A stretch of DNA of 64,000 bases from Corynebacterium nuruki S6-4 (GTDB lineage Bacteria > Actinomycetota > Actinomycetes > Mycobacteriales > Mycobacteriaceae), in the NCBI RefSeq assembly GCF_007970465.1, contig NZ_CP042429.1, forward strand, positions 434,001 to 498,000, in the 5' to 3' direction. Below the pieces are notes generated by a model. That model ran no database searches. It saw only the letters and a list, made by a program, of their open reading frames with translations, and was not told the origin of the DNA. How positions within the stretch are numbered: the first letter of the stretch is position 1; every line of letters starts with the position of its first letter. This document shows positions 30,094 through 39,689 of this stretch, piece after piece. A program made the translations under genes and the position numbers.

Positions 30094-30618
30094 CTAGATC
30101 GAGTCCGCGATCTGCAGCGCCTGGGCGACGCCCTGGACGGTTGCGGCGACCTTGACGGCCTCGAAGACCTGCTCCTTGGTCAGACCCTCCTCGCGGACGG
30201 TCTTCTCGTGGGCGACGGTGCAGTGCTCGCAGCCGTTGATCGTCGACACGGCGAGGGAGAAGAGCTCGAAGTCGGCCTTCTCGATACCCGGCTTGGAGAT
30301 GACGTTCATCCGCAGGCCCATACGGACCTGGGAGTAGTCGTCCCCGAGCCAGCCGCGGGCGCGGTAGGCGACGTTGTTCATCGCCATGATCGAGGCGGCG
30401 GCGAGGGCCGCGTTGTAGGCCTCGTCCGACAGGTGGGTCTTGGCTTCCTCGGTGATCTCGGAAATGACCTGGTCGTTACGGGTGGCGGCGGCGGTGGCGA
30501 CGAAGGTGCCCCACAGCTGCTGCTCCGACAGCTCAGTGGACCGGGCGAGCGAACCGAGGTTCAGCTTGAGATCCTTGGCGAACTCGGGCAGGCCGCCCTT
30601 GAGGTTGTCGATCGACAT
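30094..30618 (-). CDS. ahpD: Alkyl hydroperoxide reductase AhpD
   Basis: Small CxxC disulfide reductase that recycles AhpC; 174 residues. E118, C130, H132, C133 and H137 fall at the same numbers as the proton-relay residues of M. tuberculosis AhpD ([10 protein letters not shown]). ATG overlaps the ahpC stop by 1 nt (TAATG). A long hairpin follows. The pair replaces the flavoprotein AhpF used in enterics. Confidence 0.96.
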   Translation of the reverse strand: MSIDNLKGGLPEFAKDLKLNLGSLARSTELSEQQLWGTFVATAAATRNDQVISEITEEAKTHLSDEAYNAALAAASIMAMNNVAYRARGWLGDDYSQVRMGLRMNVISKPGIEKADFELFSLAVSTINGCEHCTVAHEKTVREEGLTKEQVFEAVKVAATVQGVAQALQIADSI

Positions 30619-31214
30619 TACTTGAGGGCCTCCTGCACGACATCCATCTTGTTGATGTTCTTGGTCGGGTCGTTGGCCTGCCAGTTGCAGGCGCAGACCT
30701 CCTCGGACTGCAGCGCGTCGAGGACGCGGAGCACCTCGTCGACGTTACGGCCGACGGCGTCCGGGGTGACGGAGACGAACTGGATGACGTTGTCCGGGTC
30801 CACGATGAAGGTGGCGCGGTCGGCGACACCGTCGGCGTTCTCCACACCGAGGGAGCGGATCAGGTTGTGGGCGACGTCGGCGAACATCGGGAACGGCACA
30901 CCCTTGAGGTCCGGGTGGGTTGCGCGCCAGTTGAAGTGCGCGAACTCGTTGTCGGTGGAGCCGCCCAGGATCTGGGTGTCGCGGTCCTGGAACTCGTCGT
31001 CGAGCTTGCCGAAGGCGGCGATCTCGGTCGGGCAGACGAAGGTGAAGTCCTTCGGGTAGAAGAAGATGACCTTCCACTTGCCCTGGAACTTGTCCAGGCT
31101 GACGGTCTCGAAGTAGTCGTCGGGGGACTGGGCGTTGGCCTCGTGCAGGTCGCCGCCCTTGAGGGCGGTGAGCTCGAACTCCGGGAACTTGTCACCGACG
31201 GTGAGGATTGACAC
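30618..31214 (-). CDS. ahpC: Peroxiredoxin AhpC
   Basis: Thiol peroxidase for organic peroxides, H2O2 and peroxynitrite; 198 residues. Peroxidatic C61 in FVCPTE. C174 and C176 form the CxC seen in actinobacterial AhpC. GTG start at 31214 with AGGAGG. Divergent from oxyR with 196 bp between starts, so probably under OxyR control. First gene of ahpC-ahpD. Confidence 0.96.
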   Translation of the reverse strand: MSILTVGDKFPEFELTALKGGDLHEANAQSPDDYFETVSLDKFQGKWKVIFFYPKDFTFVCPTEIAAFGKLDDEFQDRDTQILGGSTDNEFAHFNWRATHPDLKGVPFPMFADVAHNLIRSLGVENADGVADRATFIVDPDNVIQFVSVTPDAVGRNVDEVLRVLDALQSEEVCACNWQANDPTKNINKMDVVQEALK

Positions 31215-31287
31215 GGTATTTGCCTCCTAGATGGATGTGGAGCGCCTGACATGATCCGCATGGGACGCTCTGTCAACAACGGAACCC

Positions 31288-31316
31288 AGTATGCCACGGG
31301 GTCGGCGGAAGTGCAA
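31288..31316 (-). promoter_or_regulatory. Candidate ahpC promoter
   Basis: -35 TTGCAC (31311-31316), 17 bp spacer, -10 CATACT (31288-31293) with an upstream TG. The leader would be about 67 nt. Confidence 0.45.
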
Positions 31317-31370
31317 AGGGAAATCCTCTGAATGGGGGTAATCCTATAGGTATTGCGTATTTCCGGGTGA

Positions 31371-31403
31371 GGATAAGGCATATCCAGGCGTCGGGCGTAG
31401 TGT
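31371..31403 (+). promoter_or_regulatory. oxyR -10 box (leaderless) and upstream inverted repeat
   Basis: TAGTGT (31398-31403) lies 7 nt before the oxyR ATG. GGATA-N5-TATCC (31371-31385) is an inverted repeat of LysR-type operator size, a possible OxyR site for autoregulation and ahpC control. Confidence 0.5.
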
Positions 31404-31410
31404 GATAGGC

Positions 31411-32445
31411 ATGGCCAATAAAGAGTACCGCCCCACGGTGTCGCAGCTCCGGACCTTCGTCACCATCGCCGAGAACGGTCACTTCGGCGCCGCAGCCCAG
31501 CGGCTCGGCATCTCCCAGCCGTCGCTGTCCCAGGCGCTCGCCGCGCTGGAGCAGGGACTGGGCGTCCAGCTCATCGAACGGTCCACCCGCAAGGTGATCG
31601 TGACCCCCGTCGGACAGACGCTGCTGCCGTACGCGCAGGCCACGCTGGACAGCATTGATGCGTTCGTCAGCCACGCCCGGGGCGCCCGCGGCGGTCTCGT
31701 CGGGCCGATGAACATCGGGATGATCCCGACCGTCGCCCCGTTCATCCTCCCGGCACTGCTGCGCCAGCTCAGTGAGACCGCCCCCTCGCTGCAGCCCCGG
31801 ATCGTCGAGGAGAAGACGGCGAACCTCGTCGATTCGCTGCGCCAGGGCGGGTTGGACGCCGCCGTGGTCGCCAGCCCGGTGAACTCCTCGGCGATCCGGT
31901 CGACCGACATCTACACCGAGGAATTCGTCCTCGTCCTCCCCGAGGGACACCCGTTCGGGGGGCGCCGCGACATCCGCGTCGACGAACTCGAGGGACTCGA
32001 TCTCCTCCTGCTCGACGACGGACACTGTCTCCGGGACCAGGTGCTCGACCTGTGTCGTGCCGTCCCCGGCAGCCGGGATCCGTCCCGCGCCGTCACCCGG
32101 GCCGCGAGCCTGTCGACGATCGTCCAGTGCGTCGTCGGCGGACTCGGCAGTACCCTCGTCCCGCTCTCGGCCGTCGCCGCCGAATGCGACCGGCCGGGGC
32201 TGACCCTGGCGACCTTCGCCGGGGGAGCGGCGACGGCGGGACGGACCGTGTCGTTGAGCTACCGGTCGAGCTCGAACCGTGCCGACGACTTCGCGGTCAT
32301 CACCGAGGCGGTGTCCCGGGCCTACCAGGATTCGGTCGTGGATTCCCGCCGGGTCCTCGAGGAGAAGATCGCCGCCGCCGGCAGCGGCGCTGAGGCAGCT
32401 GAGTCAGCCGACGCCCGCGGGCTGAGCACCGCCGGGCGCAGCTAG
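31411..32445 (+). CDS. oxyR: LysR-family peroxide regulator OxyR
   Basis: 344 residues, with an N-terminal LysR helix-turn-helix (HFGAAAQRLGISQPSLSQALAAL) and a C-terminal sensor domain. The OxyR-type cysteine pair is visible in DDGHCLRDQVLDLCR. Divergent from ahpC. ATG at 31411 lies 7 nt after a -10 box; an upstream in-frame GTG is within that box and not favoured. The tail adds an Ala-rich extension of about 30 residues. The stop is followed by CTGCAC and repeat copy C. Confidence 0.94.
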   Translation: MANKEYRPTVSQLRTFVTIAENGHFGAAAQRLGISQPSLSQALAALEQGLGVQLIERSTRKVIVTPVGQTLLPYAQATLDSIDAFVSHARGARGGLVGPMNIGMIPTVAPFILPALLRQLSETAPSLQPRIVEEKTANLVDSLRQGGLDAAVVASPVNSSAIRSTDIYTEEFVLVLPEGHPFGGRRDIRVDELEGLDLLLLDDGHCLRDQVLDLCRAVPGSRDPSRAVTRAASLSTIVQCVVGGLGSTLVPLSAVAAECDRPGLTLATFAGGAATAGRTVSLSYRSSSNRADDFAVITEAVSRAYQDSVVDSRRVLEEKIAAAGSGAEAAESADARGLSTAGRS

Positions 32446-32468
32446 CTGCACTCCCCGGGGGGTCAGTG

Positions 32469-32575
32469 GAACGAACCCAGGTGCTGCTCCGGGGCGGATT
32501 TTTTGACCTGTCGATTCGCAATGTCGACATGGCGGCCGGGCCGTCGACCTGTCGGTTCGTTCCGCGGACATCGGG
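32469..32575 (-). repeat. Dispersed intergenic repeat, copy C
   Basis: Lies between convergent oxyR and the DUF3516 helicase gene (gap 32446-32668). It contains a third exact copy (32551-32571) of the 21 nt seen twice in copy B, a diverged second unit, and the ACCTGGGTTCG box, where it is cut short. Both flanking stop codons are followed by related CTGCAC/CCGCAC plus CCCCGGGG sequences in inverted orientation. Confidence 0.75.
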
Positions 32576-32668
32576 GGCCGGCGTCGGGGGTCAGAGACGG
32601 GGTCGCCGGAGGTCTTCAGTGGCGTCACCCCGGTGGAGGCGACCGACAACGCCCCCGGGGAGGTGCGG

Positions 32669-35251
32669 CTAGCCCCGCACCACCCGCAGGCTCGACAGGC
32701 GGACCTCGCCGGCTGCATCGGTGGCGTCGAGGTCCACGACGCCCTCAAAGGCCCAGCCGTGGTCCTTCTCCGGATCATCGAGAATCTGCCGGACGGCCCA
32801 GGACCGGCCGTTCTCCGTGATGAGGATGAGCTCCGGCGACCGCGCCCCGGCGTCCACCCCGAGGTCGTCGTACTCGTCGAAGTAGGCGTCCATTTCGTCG
32901 GGCCAGTCCGGGGCGTCCTCCAGATAGCTGTCGAGTTCCGCCAGATCCTCCTCGCGCTCGAAGGCGAACAGCTCGATGTGCCGGAAGAAGTGGTTGCGTA
33001 CCATCCGGCGCAGCGCGCGGGGATTGGCGCTGAGCAGGGACGGATCGGTGACGCCGAAGGCGTGCTCGGCGACCTGCTCGTCGGTGACCGGTGCGTCCGG
33101 GTCCGACATGGCGGTCCACTCGTCGACCAGGGAGGAGTCCACCTGGCGGATGAGCTCGCCGAGCCACACGAGGATGTCCTCGAGTTCCTCCGTGCGGTGT
33201 TCGGGCGGCACGCTGTGGGTCAACGTCCGCCACGCGTCGGTGAGGTACCGCAGCACGACCCCCTCGGAGCGGGCCAGGGAGTACGTCGACACGAGGTCGG
33301 AGAAGGTCATGGCCTTCTCGATCATCTCCCGCACCACCGACTTCGGGGACAGCCGGAAGTCGCGGGCCCACGGGTTGGATTCGCAGAACGTGTCGTAGGC
33401 CTGCTCCAGTTCCTCCTCCAGCGGCTTGTCCCAGGTGACCTCCTCGATCAGCGCCATCCGCTCGGTGTAGTCCACGCCCTCCGCCTTCAGTGCGGCGATC
33501 TCCTCACCGCGGCGGGCCCGCTGCTGGGCCGACAGGATCTGGTTCGGGTCGTCGAGGATCGCCTCAAAGGTGCTGATGATGTCGAGCGTGTAGGTGTCCG
33601 ACTCCGGGTCCAGCAGATCCAGCGCCGCGAGTGCGAACGGGGACAGCGGCTGGTTGAGGGCGAAGTCGCGCTGCAGTTCGCGGGTCAGCCGCGCGTCCTT
33701 GCCGGAGGGGGTGTCCGCCGGGACTTCCTCGACGATGCCGGCCTGCAGCAGTCCCCGGTACAGGGCGATGGTGGTGAGGATCTCCCTGTTCTGCCGGGTC
33801 CGTGTGTCATGGTTGCCGCGCAGCAGCCCCTTGAGCGCCGCATAGGTCCAGCCGTCGCGGGCGATGACGTTGATGAGCATGGCGTTGCTCATCCGGAACT
33901 GGCTGACCAGCTCCTCGGGCTCGGCGGTGGTCAACCGGTCGAAGGTCGACTCGGACCAGGTCGCCCGCCCTTCCGGGGCGTGCTTCTTGCGCAGCTTCTT
34001 CAGCTTCTTCGGGTCCTGGCCGGCCTTCTGCCGCAGCCGGTAGTTCTCGATCTCGTGGTCGGGTGCCTCGACGACGACGGTGCCCTCCGTGTCGTAGCCG
34101 GCGCGTCCGGCCCGTCCGGCGATCTGGTGGAACTCACGGGACTTCAGGACGCGGTGGCGGACCCCGTCGTACTTCGCCAGACCTGTCATGAGGACGGTGC
34201 GGATGGGCACGTTGATGCCCACGCCGAGCGTGTCGGTCCCGCAGATCACGGTGAGCAGTCCCTGCTGGGCGAGTTTCTCGACGAGCCGCCGGTACTTCGG
34301 CAGCATGCCGGCGTGGTGGACGCCGATACCGCGGCGCAGGAGCCCGGACAGGGTCTTGCCGAAAGAAGAGGTGAAGCGGAACGACCCGATGGCCTCGGCG
34401 ATCTCCGCTTTCCGGGTCTTTGGGTCCAGGCCGGCCTTCGTCAGGATGTCGATGCTGGTCAGTGACTGGGCACGTTCGACGGCGTCCCGCTGGGAGAAGT
34501 GGACGACGTAGATCGGGGCCTTGCCGTCGGACAGCAGGTCCTCGACCGTCTCGTGCACCGGGGTGTAGACGTAGTGGAAGTCGAGCGGGACCGGCCGGGT
34601 GGACCCGGCGACGGTCGTCGAGGTGCGGCCGGTACGGCGTTCGAGGTCGTCCTCGAGCCAGCCGGTGGATCCCAGGGTTGCGCTCATGAGGAGGAACTGG
34701 GCCCGGTGGAGCTCGAGCAGCGGCACCTGCCAGGCCCAGCCGCGGTCCGGTTCGGAGTAGTAGTGGAACTCGTCCATGACGACCTGGTCGATGTCGGCGG
34801 CGGCACCGTCGCGCAGGGCGATGTTCGCCACGATCTCGGCGGTCGCGCAGATGATCGGGGCGCGGCCGTTCACGGTCGCGTCCCCGGTCATCATCCCGAC
34901 ATTCGCCGGGCCGAAGATTTCGCAGAGGGCGAAGAATTTCTCGCTGACCAGTGCCTTGATCGGCGCGGTGTAGAACGTCCGCTTCCCGTGGGCGAGGGCG
35001 ATGAAGTGCGCGGCGGTGGCGACCAGCGACTTGCCGGAGCCGGTGGGGGTGGCGAGGATGACGTTGTCCCCGGCGGCGAGTGCGGTGGCGGCCTCCTCCT
35101 GCGCCGGGTACAGGGAGATCCCGCGGTCCCGGGCCCAGGCGAGGAAGGAGTCGAGGACGGCGTCGTCAAGCAGTCCGGACGGCACCTCCGCGAGGTCAGG
35201 GAGGAGATCGGACAGGGTCTGACGGGGGGCGCCGGTCTCGGGAGTGTTCAC
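32669..35251 (-). CDS. DEAD/DEAH-box RNA helicase with DUF3516 domain
   Basis: 860 residues. Superfamily 2 helicase core with Walker A ATPTGSGKS at 67-75, DEFH box (VVMDEFHYY), SAT motif (LLMSATLG) and motif VI QIAGRAGRAGYD. The long C-terminal half fits DUF3516, as in actinobacterial Ski2-like helicases. RNA turnover is the likely role, from the family only. The GTG start lies 7 nt after TACGCT. Convergent with oxyR. Confidence 0.88.
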   Translation of the reverse strand: MNTPETGAPRQTLSDLLPDLAEVPSGLLDDAVLDSFLAWARDRGISLYPAQEEAATALAAGDNVILATPTGSGKSLVATAAHFIALAHGKRTFYTAPIKALVSEKFFALCEIFGPANVGMMTGDATVNGRAPIICATAEIVANIALRDGAAADIDQVVMDEFHYYSEPDRGWAWQVPLLELHRAQFLLMSATLGSTGWLEDDLERRTGRTSTTVAGSTRPVPLDFHYVYTPVHETVEDLLSDGKAPIYVVHFSQRDAVERAQSLTSIDILTKAGLDPKTRKAEIAEAIGSFRFTSSFGKTLSGLLRRGIGVHHAGMLPKYRRLVEKLAQQGLLTVICGTDTLGVGINVPIRTVLMTGLAKYDGVRHRVLKSREFHQIAGRAGRAGYDTEGTVVVEAPDHEIENYRLRQKAGQDPKKLKKLRKKHAPEGRATWSESTFDRLTTAEPEELVSQFRMSNAMLINVIARDGWTYAALKGLLRGNHDTRTRQNREILTTIALYRGLLQAGIVEEVPADTPSGKDARLTRELQRDFALNQPLSPFALAALDLLDPESDTYTLDIISTFEAILDDPNQILSAQQRARRGEEIAALKAEGVDYTERMALIEEVTWDKPLEEELEQAYDTFCESNPWARDFRLSPKSVVREMIEKAMTFSDLVSTYSLARSEGVVLRYLTDAWRTLTHSVPPEHRTEELEDILVWLGELIRQVDSSLVDEWTAMSDPDAPVTDEQVAEHAFGVTDPSLLSANPRALRRMVRNHFFRHIELFAFEREEDLAELDSYLEDAPDWPDEMDAYFDEYDDLGVDAGARSPELILITENGRSWAVRQILDDPEKDHGWAFEGVVDLDATDAAGEVRLSSLRVVRG

Positions 35252-35258
35252 GGTCCCC

Positions 35259-35264
35259 AGCGTA
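35259..35264 (-). promoter_or_regulatory. -10 box of the DUF3516 helicase gene (leaderless)
   Basis: TACGCT on the minus strand, 7 nt before the GTG at 35251. Confidence 0.5.
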
Positions 35265-35283
35265 CCGGGGTGGGACGCACCGG

Positions 35284-36339
35284 TCAGTGGCCGGTGTCGT
35301 CTCCACGGTCCGGCGGGGTGTCGTCGTCACCCCGGGGCGCATCCCCGTGGTCCATGCCGTCTCCGTGGCCCCGGTCGTCGCCGGTGCTGTCGTCGCCGGT
35401 GCTGCCGGACGCCGCGTCGCGGTCGGAGACATCGGCGAGGAACTTCTCGAACTCCGCACCGATCTCGTCGCCGGAGGGGACTTCCTGGCCGGGGGCCAGC
35501 AGGGTGTTCTCCCGCTGCCGCCGCAGCCGCGCCATCTCGTTGTCGTACTGGCGCTCGAGGGCGTTGACCACCCCGGCGATCTCCGCGGAATCCTCCACCT
35601 GCTCGGCGAGCTGGCGGCGGACCTTCTCCATGTCGGACTGCAGCGCGCGCAGCGGCAGCTCCAGCCCGGTCACCTTCTCGGTCGCACGGAGCAGCCCGTA
35701 GGTGGCCTCCGGGTAGTCCGAGGCCGCGATGTAGTGGGGCACGTGCGCGGTCAGTCCGACCGTGTCGAGCCCCGCCCCGGAGAGTCGGAGCTCGATGCCC
35801 AGCGCCGCGCCACCGGGGATGATCATCCGAGACTCCCACGACTGCAGATCGGAGACGATCCCGGGGTCCGACGCGTGGGCGGACACGACCAGCGGACGGG
35901 TGTGCGGCACCGTCATCGGCGCGGCGTACAGCGCGACGCTGCGGGTGACACCCAACCGGTCGGCGAGTTCGGCGACGGCGCCGGTGAAGGCGTTCCACCG
36001 CAGATCCGGCTCGGGTCCGGCGAGCAGCAGGAACGGCCGCCCGGAACTGTCGGTGAGCAGGTGGAGTGTCAGCGAGAGATCCTCACTGCCCACCAGCCGG
36101 CTCCGGTCGATGGTCACACCGGGGCGGCGGGAGCGGTAGTCGATGAGGGAGTCCACGTCGAACGTCGCCACCGGACGGTGGTCCAGTGCCTGCAGCAGGT
36201 GCTGCGCGGCCTGCTGGACCCCCTGGCCGGCGTCCGCGTAGCCGTGGAGCGCGATGATCATCGCCAGTCCGTCGCGTCCGTCGACCTCGACAGACGGTGC
36301 GGGATACTCGAGTTCGTACATGCGACCGTTGTCCGACAT
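35284..36339 (-). CDS. PAC2 family protein
   Basis: 351 residues. A PAC2 (proteasome assembly chaperone-like) fold from about residue 8 to 250, with HGYADAGQGVQQAAQHLL, TAHVPHYIAASDYPEA and LHLLTDSSGRPFLLLAG. A predicted coiled coil follows. The last 45 residues are Asp/Gly/His-rich (DRGHGDGMDHGD) and may bind metal. Corynebacteria lack a classical 20S proteasome, so the role is open. It lies 32 bp upstream of the helicase gene on the same strand. Confidence 0.85.
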   Translation of the reverse strand: MSDNGRMYELEYPAPSVEVDGRDGLAMIIALHGYADAGQGVQQAAQHLLQALDHRPVATFDVDSLIDYRSRRPGVTIDRSRLVGSEDLSLTLHLLTDSSGRPFLLLAGPEPDLRWNAFTGAVAELADRLGVTRSVALYAAPMTVPHTRPLVVSAHASDPGIVSDLQSWESRMIIPGGAALGIELRLSGAGLDTVGLTAHVPHYIAASDYPEATYGLLRATEKVTGLELPLRALQSDMEKVRRQLAEQVEDSAEIAGVVNALERQYDNEMARLRRQRENTLLAPGQEVPSGDEIGAEFEKFLADVSDRDAASGSTGDDSTGDDRGHGDGMDHGDAPRGDDDTPPDRGDDTGH

Positions 36340-36489
36340 GATCCGGAATACTCCCTTCGCGCTGGCACGGTGCTGCTGACTGTCAGCTTAGCAATGCCGC
36401 TGGTGTGAATCTTGTCCACAGGTGCCGAGTTGTCCACAGGCTCCTGCGGGAACGCTGTCCGCCGGCGGGGACATGTCCGGCCTGCCGGT

Positions 36490-36495
36490 CATGAT
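36490..36495 (+). promoter_or_regulatory. -10 box of the DUF4192 gene (leaderless)
   Basis: CATGAT lies 6 nt before the ATG at 36502. It supports this start over an upstream in-frame GTG. Confidence 0.4.
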
Positions 36496-36501
36496 GGCCC
36501 T

Positions 36502-37887
36502 ATGACGTACACCATGGACAACCCGAAACACACCGACGGTATTCCCGGCGACAGCATCCACCTCGGAGCCGACCCGGGCGGGCTCATCGCCGCGGTGCCC
36601 GCACTGCTCGGCTTCGTGCCGGTCGACTCACTCGTGCTCATCGGGCTGGCGACGGTGCCGACGCCGGCCGGTCGGCCCGGCCATCCGGCGCAGGTCGGTC
36701 CGGTCCTGCGCACCGATCTGGACTCCGGCGCGGTCCGTGAGGGCGCCCGCGTGCTCACCCGTGCGGTGGCGGACCTGCCCGGCGGGGAGGTCGTCGCCGT
36801 GCACGCCGGTCGGTGGGACCCGTCACCCGGTGGCCTGGACCGGCTCACCGACCTCCTCGCCACGGCGGAACAGGCGCTGGAGCGGAAATCGGTGACGATC
36901 ACCGCCGCGTACTCGGTCCCGGCGCTGACCGCCGGATCCCCGTGGCGCCGGCTGCACCCCGGGGCGCTCGGAACCGTCGACTGGTCGGTCGCCGGGCTGC
37001 GGGACGGGGAGGGTGGCGTCCTGCCGGACCCGTCGGCCAGCCCCGCCCGCGGGGCGGTGGTGACATCGCCGCCGACGGCGCCGGGGGCGGACCTCCCGTC
37101 CCAACGCGAGTTCGATGCACTGCTGGACCCGGTGCGCGTCCCGGACGACCTGTCGGCGGCGCTGCGTCGGCACCGGCGGTCCGGGGAGCGCGCTGGACCC
37201 GCTGCCGGAGCCGTCGGCCCGGTGCAGGTGGCGGCACTGCTGGCCTCGTTACCCGAGGCGGCCGCACGGGCCCTGTCCGGGGCGGATGCCGCGGCGACGG
37301 TCGAGGTCCGGGGGTGGCTGAGAGCGCCCGGCACGTTGGACATTCTGATCCCTGCGTGCGACCGGGCCGACCTCTTCCCGGTACTGGTTGTCGCGTCGGT
37401 CGGGCAGCGGAGTGAACAGGTCCGCGGCCTGCTCGCCGAACTGGCACGGCTGACCCGGGGGACGCTGCGCCACCGGGTGCTGGTGCTGTTCGGTCTCGCC
37501 GCCCTCGCCTCCGGCAGCGGTGTGGTCGGCTACCGGGCGGTCTCGCGGGCGGAGGGGGAGATCACTGTCAGTGAGGACCGGGCGCGGCGCCGGGGCGGAC
37601 CGGGGACCCCGGAGGAGGACCGGGTCCGGGAGGCCGACCGGGAGCGGGTCACCGGACGCTGTGTCGCGGCGCTGCTCGGGCCGGTCCGGACCGGTGGTCC
37701 GGGGACGCCGGGTGATCCGGCTGATCCGGTCGCCGCCGTCCTCTCCGAGGGGCTCGGCCTGGTCACACTGTCGGATACGGAGCGGGCGTCCCTCTCCGTG
37801 GTGGAGCGGGACGCCCTCGATGCGGTCGTCGATCCGGCGGCGGTCAGCGCCGTGCTGCGTGCGCCCGGTCGCCGAGTCCGGCGGTGA
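36502..37887 (+). CDS. DUF4192 family protein
   Basis: 461 residues, unknown function. The DUF4192 start pattern is clear: IPALLGF-like [19 protein letters not shown] near residue 33, and later [22 protein letters not shown]. No signal peptide; hydrophobic stretches are short. It lies between the PAC2 gene (divergent) and galE (convergent). Its last 44 bp overlap the galE end on the other strand. Low-complexity Gly/Arg/Pro stretches occur around residues 170-240. Confidence 0.8.
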   Translation: MTYTMDNPKHTDGIPGDSIHLGADPGGLIAAVPALLGFVPVDSLVLIGLATVPTPAGRPGHPAQVGPVLRTDLDSGAVREGARVLTRAVADLPGGEVVAVHAGRWDPSPGGLDRLTDLLATAEQALERKSVTITAAYSVPALTAGSPWRRLHPGALGTVDWSVAGLRDGEGGVLPDPSASPARGAVVTSPPTAPGADLPSQREFDALLDPVRVPDDLSAALRRHRRSGERAGPAAGAVGPVQVAALLASLPEAAARALSGADAAATVEVRGWLRAPGTLDILIPACDRADLFPVLVVASVGQRSEQVRGLLAELARLTRGTLRHRVLVLFGLAALASGSGVVGYRAVSRAEGEITVSEDRARRRGGPGTPEEDRVREADRERVTGRCVAALLGPVRTGGPGTPGDPADPVAAVLSEGLGLVTLSDTERASLSVVERDALDAVVDPAAVSAVLRAPGRRVRR

Positions 37888-38842
37888 AGGACCAGGCGTC
37901 CTGCACGATGGTGTGCAGATCCGAGCGCTGCGGCCGCCAACCGAGGTCGGCGACGGCACGGGCGGAGGACGCGATGAGTGTCGCGGGATCGCCGGCGCGG
38001 CGGGGAGCCACCTCGGCCGGGATCGGGTGGCCGGTGACCTCCCGGCAGGTGTCGATGACCTGACGGACGCTGAAGCCGTCGCCGGAACCGAGGTTGAAGA
38101 TCCGGTGGGTTCCGGGCTCATTCGAGGTGGCCGCCAGCAGGTGCGCGTCGGCGAGATCACGGACGTGGATGTAGTCGCGGATGCAGGTGCCGTCCGCGGT
38201 GGGGAAGTCGTCACCGAAGATGAAGATCTTCTCCCGGTAGCCCATGGCGACCTGCAGCACCAGCGGGATCAGGTGGGTCTCGACGGCCCGGTTCTCGCCG
38301 ACCTCGCCGTAGGCGCCGGCCACGTTGAAGTAGCGCAGGCTGGTCGCCCCGAGCCCGTAGGCGGCGGCGTAGGAGGTGATGATCGCGTCGATGGAGAGCT
38401 TCGTCGCACCGTAGGGGTTCGTCGGGAGGGTGGGCATGTCCTCGGTGATCGGCACCGTCTCCGGCTCGCCGTAGCAGGCGGCGGTGGAGGAGAACACGAG
38501 GTTGTCCACGCCCGCGGCGCGCATGAGGTCGAGCAGCTGCAGTGTGGTCACCACATTGCCGTGCCAGTACTTCGCCGGCGATTCCACCGACTCGCCGACC
38601 AGTGACTTCGCGGCGAAGTGGAACACGGCGGCGCAGTCGTCGGCGAGGACCGACGGGGCGGCGTCGAGAACATCGCTCTCGACGAAGGTCGCGTCGGACG
38701 GGACCGCCGCGCGGTTACCCGTGGACAGGTCGTCGATGACGGTGACGCGGTAACCCTGCTCGCACAGCACCGTGGCGCACACGCTGCCGACATAGCCGGC
38801 GCCGCCGGTGACCAGGACATGGGATCCGGGGGTGAGGGACAT
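37844..38842 (-). CDS. galE: UDP-glucose 4-epimerase
   Basis: Interconverts UDP-glucose and UDP-galactose, which supplies galactan for the corynebacterial cell wall; 332 residues. NAD-binding GGAGYVGS at 13-20, S119/T120 ([11 protein letters not shown]), Y144 and K148 of YGATK. It lies 7 bp after dtxR on the same strand, as in C. glutamicum. Its 3' end overlaps the DUF4192 gene by 44 bp. Confidence 0.95.
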   Translation of the reverse strand: MSLTPGSHVLVTGGAGYVGSVCATVLCEQGYRVTVIDDLSTGNRAAVPSDATFVESDVLDAAPSVLADDCAAVFHFAAKSLVGESVESPAKYWHGNVVTTLQLLDLMRAAGVDNLVFSSTAACYGEPETVPITEDMPTLPTNPYGATKLSIDAIITSYAAAYGLGATSLRYFNVAGAYGEVGENRAVETHLIPLVLQVAMGYREKIFIFGDDFPTADGTCIRDYIHVRDLADAHLLAATSNEPGTHRIFNLGSGDGFSVRQVIDTCREVTGHPIPAEVAPRRAGDPATLIASSARAVADLGWRPQRSDLHTIVQDAWSFTAGLGDRAHAARR

Positions 38843-38849
38843 GGTCGGA

Positions 38850-39536
38850 TCAGTCCTCCGTGAGGACGATGCGGATCGCGTGGCCGAGCTCGTCGGGGAC
38901 GGTGACCGTCCCGTTGTCGCCGGTGATGGTGAGACCGTCCGGCGTGTCCTGCAGGGTCACGGTGCTCCCGGTCCGCACACCTGCGGCGTCGAGGCGGCCG
39001 ATGACACTGTGCTCGACTTGGATGATCTCGTTGAAGCTGACGATGCGGGCCTTCTTCGGGGAGCTGAGATCGAGGTCGGAGGCGCGGTGCGAGTCCGCGG
39101 GGGCGCCGACGGACGTCTCACCGAGCTCCTCGAGCCCGGGCACGGGGTTGCCGAAGGGGGAGCTGCTGTGGTCCTGGAGGACGGAGAGCAGCCGCTTCTC
39201 GACCTCCAGACCCATGACGTGCTCCCAGCGGCACGCCTCATCATGGACGTCGGCGAGCGGCATCCCGATGACGTCCACGAGCAGCCGTTCCGCCAGCCGG
39301 TGCTTACGCATCACGGCGGTGGCGTGGGCACGCCCCTCCTCGGTGAGCTTCAGCGACCGGTCATCCGCGATCCACAGCAGGCCGTCACGCTCCATCCGGG
39401 CGACGGTCTGGCTGACCGTCGGGCCGGACTGCTCGAGACGCTCGGCGATGCGGGCGCGGAGCGGCGGAATCCCCTCTTCCTCCAGCTCATAGATGGTGCG
39501 GAGGTACATCTCGGTGGTATCGACGAGGTCCTTCAC
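38850..39536 (-). CDS. dtxR: Iron-dependent repressor DtxR
   Basis: Master Fe(II)-dependent repressor of iron uptake genes; 228 residues. Winged helix N terminus. Metal ligands M10, H79, E83, H98, C102, E105 and H106 are all present at C. diphtheriae DtxR numbering. C-terminal SH3-like domain. GTG start at 39536 with AAAGG upstream. It is downstream of sigB and upstream of galE. I see no DtxR operator in its own promoter. Confidence 0.97.
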   Translation of the reverse strand: MKDLVDTTEMYLRTIYELEEEGIPPLRARIAERLEQSGPTVSQTVARMERDGLLWIADDRSLKLTEEGRAHATAVMRKHRLAERLLVDVIGMPLADVHDEACRWEHVMGLEVEKRLLSVLQDHSSSPFGNPVPGLEELGETSVGAPADSHRASDLDLSSPKKARIVSFNEIIQVEHSVIGRLDAAGVRTGSTVTLQDTPDGLTITGDNGTVTVPDELGHAIRIVLTED

Positions 39537-39571
39537 TTGATGAGGCCTTTCTTATCAATGTCACGTGTCTG

Positions 39572-39577
39572 ATTATG
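39572..39577 (-). promoter_or_regulatory. -10 box of dtxR
   Basis: CATAAT on the minus strand, about 36 nt before the dtxR GTG. The -35 is weak. Confidence 0.4.
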
Positions 39578-39603
39578 TGTGACAGTATCCCCCCACACCG
39601 TAC

Positions 39604-39632
39604 ACGGTCCTCCCCGCGACGGGGAGGACCGT
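39604..39632 (-). terminator. Hairpin after sigB
   Basis: ACGGTCCTCCCCG and its complement pair over 13 bp around a CGA loop, between the sigB stop and the dtxR promoter. No T-run. Confidence 0.65.
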
Positions 39633-39689
39633 GGTGGCCGGAGGCCGGATGAGCTGGTATCGGCGGACGATACGGGAGCGGTCAGAAGG

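Noticed and set aside
39537..39689. DtxR operator before dtxR
   Set aside because: No 19 bp palindrome resembling TTAGGTTAGGCTAACC is found.
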